Part shown: piece by piece, positions 5,396-6,588 of the stretch | How the letters are laid out: every line of letters starts with the position of its first letter | How positions within the stretch are numbered: position 1 is the stretch's first letter | Assembly: GCA_947623705.1 (NCBI GenBank) | Contig: CANQHT010000065.1 | Coordinates: 1-6,588, forward strand | Length of the DNA stretch: 6,588 nucleotides | Direction of reading: 5' to 3' | From: an uncultured Bacilli bacterium | GTDB lineage: Bacteria; Bacillota_I; Bacilli_A; RF39; UBA660 | Notes under the pieces: model-generated | What the model saw: only the letters and a program-made list of their open reading frames with translations | Told to the model about the DNA's origin: nothing | Database searches by the model: none | Position numbers and translations under genes: made by a program

Positions 5396-6588
5396 GTAAT
5401 AAATATAATGCTCTGGTAATCCTTTATAAAATAAAGTAATTATTATATTATTATGTAAATATTTTAAATTAAATTTATTAGAAATACTCATTGTTTCAAA
5501 TATTAATTTATCGCCTTTAATATTTTTAGATAATTCTTCAGGTAAAGTTATTTCAATAAATCTGTCGGTTTTATTAACTTTTGTTATATTTAACATCTTA
5601 CATAAATTAGTAAACCATTCTTCATACATATAGATTTCCATATCTTGATCAATCTTACCAAAACGGTCTTCTAATTCTGTCTTAACAGCATTTAATTTTT
5701 CTAAAGAATCAATTTCATTAATTTTTTGATGAATTTCAATTTTAACATCTTCATCAGAGACATATTCATCTTTAATATGGGTAGCAACTTCAATTAAGTT
5801 AGAGCTATCTTCTTCCTCTTCTTCAACATATTCGCCTTTAGCTTTTTTTAGTTCATCTTCAATTAATTTCATATATAAAGAAATTCCAACTGAATCGACA
5901 AAACCAGCTTGATCACTACCAAAAATATCGCCAGCACCCCTTAAAGATAAATCCCGCATGGCAATTTTATAACCACTACCTAAATTAGTAAATTCCTTAA
6001 TTGCTTGTAGTCTTTTAACGGCAATTTCATTTAGCATTTTCTTTTTATCATATAAAAGGTAAGCATATGCAACTTTGTCGCTTCGACCAACACGACCCCT
6101 AATTTGATATAACTGCGAAAGGCCAAAATTATCGGCGTTATAAACAATTAAGGTATTAGCATTCGGAATATCAATACCATTTTCAATAATGGTTGTACAT
6201 ATTAAGATATCATATTTTTGACTTACAAAGTCATCCATTACTTTTTCTAACTCTTCTTTACTCATTCTGCCATGGGCATAAACAATTCTTGCTTCTGGAA
6301 CTAACTCACTAATATGATTAACAATTTTTTCTAAATCTTCAACCCGATTATATAAAATATATATTTGACCTTTTCTTGATAATTCTTTATAGATAGCATC
6401 CCTTATAAGTAAGTCTTGTTCTTCGACAACATAAGTTTGAACTGGATACCTATTAACTGGTGGTGTATCAATAATCGATAAATCTCTGAGTCCTGATAAA
6501 GCCATCTTTAAAGTTCGAGGAATAGGGGTTGCCGATAAAGTTAAAACATTGACATCCGTTTTATATTCTTTAATCTTTTCTTTATGTT
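5360..6588 (-). CDS. mfd: Transcription-repair coupling factor Mfd, C-terminal part (partial)
   Basis: Mfd removes RNA polymerase stalled at lesions and recruits UvrA. About 408 C-terminal residues are visible; the frame stays open to the right edge, so an internal Met at 6503-6505 is not the start. From the edge, the SF2 translocase motifs are SATPIPRTLKMALSG (motif III region), YILYNRVEDLEKI, LICTTIIENGIDIPNA (motif V) and QLYQIRGRVGRS (motif VI, arginine fingers). The translocation (TRG) segment follows: FTNLGSGYKIAMRDLSLRGA with GDIFGSDQAG. An acidic linker (EEEEEDSS) and the C-terminal autoinhibitory domain (D7, with LEDRFGKID) complete it. The stop is TAG. No terminator for mfd is seen beyond the nested repeat at its 3' end. 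Its likely next gene on the strand was spoVT, now separated by dinD. Confidence 0.96.
   Translation of the reverse strand, partial: HKEKIKEYKTDVNVLTLSATPIPRTLKMALSGLRDLSIIDTPPVNRYPVQTYVVEEQDLLIRDAIYKELSRKGQIYILYNRVEDLEKIVNHISELVPEARIVYAHGRMSKEELEKVMDDFVSQKYDILICTTIIENGIDIPNANTLIVYNADNFGLSQLYQIRGRVGRSDKVAYAYLLYDKKKMLNEIAVKRLQAIKEFTNLGSGYKIAMRDLSLRGAGDIFGSDQAGFVDSVGISLYMKLIEDELKKAKGEYVEEEEEDSSNLIEVATHIKDEYVSDEDVKIEIHQKINEIDSLEKLNAVKTELEDRFGKIDQDMEIYMYEEWFTNLCKMLNITKVNKTDRFIEITLPEELSKNIKGDKLIFETMSISNKFNLKYLHNNIIITLFYKGLPEHYIYYLVKLLIAIKDN

Noticed and set aside
5360..6505. Mfd start at the Met at 6503-6505
   Set aside because: The frame stays open to the window edge and encodes the conserved SATPIPRT helicase motif upstream, so this is an internal Met of a truncated gene.
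1..6588. CRISPR arrays, tRNA or rRNA genes, insertion sequences
   Set aside because: No regularly spaced repeats, cloverleaf or rRNA-like sequence, transposase or terminal inverted repeats were seen on either strand.

Overview
This is an AT-rich stretch of a Gram-positive (Bacillota) chromosome. The gene order resembles the Bacillus subtilis metS-tatD and mfd-spoVT regions, there is a T-box riboswitch, and the Shine-Dalgarno (SD) sites are strong AGGAG types. All seven visible stop codons are TAA or TAG (none TGA). Trp is encoded by TGG, and CGG and AGG fall at conserved Arg positions, so the code looks standard. The low GC and the short MetRS suggest an uncultured, reduced Bacilli or Mollicutes-like gut lineage; that placement is inference.

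Layout. Positions 1-74 (minus) are the first 24 codons of a membrane or secreted protein with its own near-perfect sigma-A promoter. Positions 202-3807 (minus) form one transcription unit. It has an extended -10 promoter, a compact T-box leader with a methionine (AUG) specifier, then a HAD phosphatase, a trimeric-type dUTPase, methionyl-tRNA synthetase (metG) and a TatD nuclease, and ends in an intrinsic terminator. Its genes are 11 bp apart or overlap. Positions 3857-4387 (minus) hold a SpoVT-type AbrB/GAF regulator with its terminator. Positions 4539-5357 (plus) hold a DinD-family protein, the only plus-strand gene. Positions 5360-6588 (minus) hold the C-terminal third of the transcription-repair coupling factor Mfd, cut by the window edge.

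How it fits together. The T-box should sense uncharged tRNA-Met and raise MetRS expression. Because it lies in front of the whole unit, two nucleotide-handling enzymes (HAD, dUTPase) and TatD come under the same control. In B. subtilis mfd is followed directly by spoVT; here dinD sits between them in the opposite orientation and ends 2 bp from the mfd stop, which looks like an insertion into an old syntenic pair.

No completely new system is evident. The points most worth following up are the T-box expression platform (one stem appears to serve as both antiterminator and terminator, with a competing upstream hairpin and a possible SD sequestration), the missing Stem II, the dinD insertion, and nested inverted repeats at two gene junctions.
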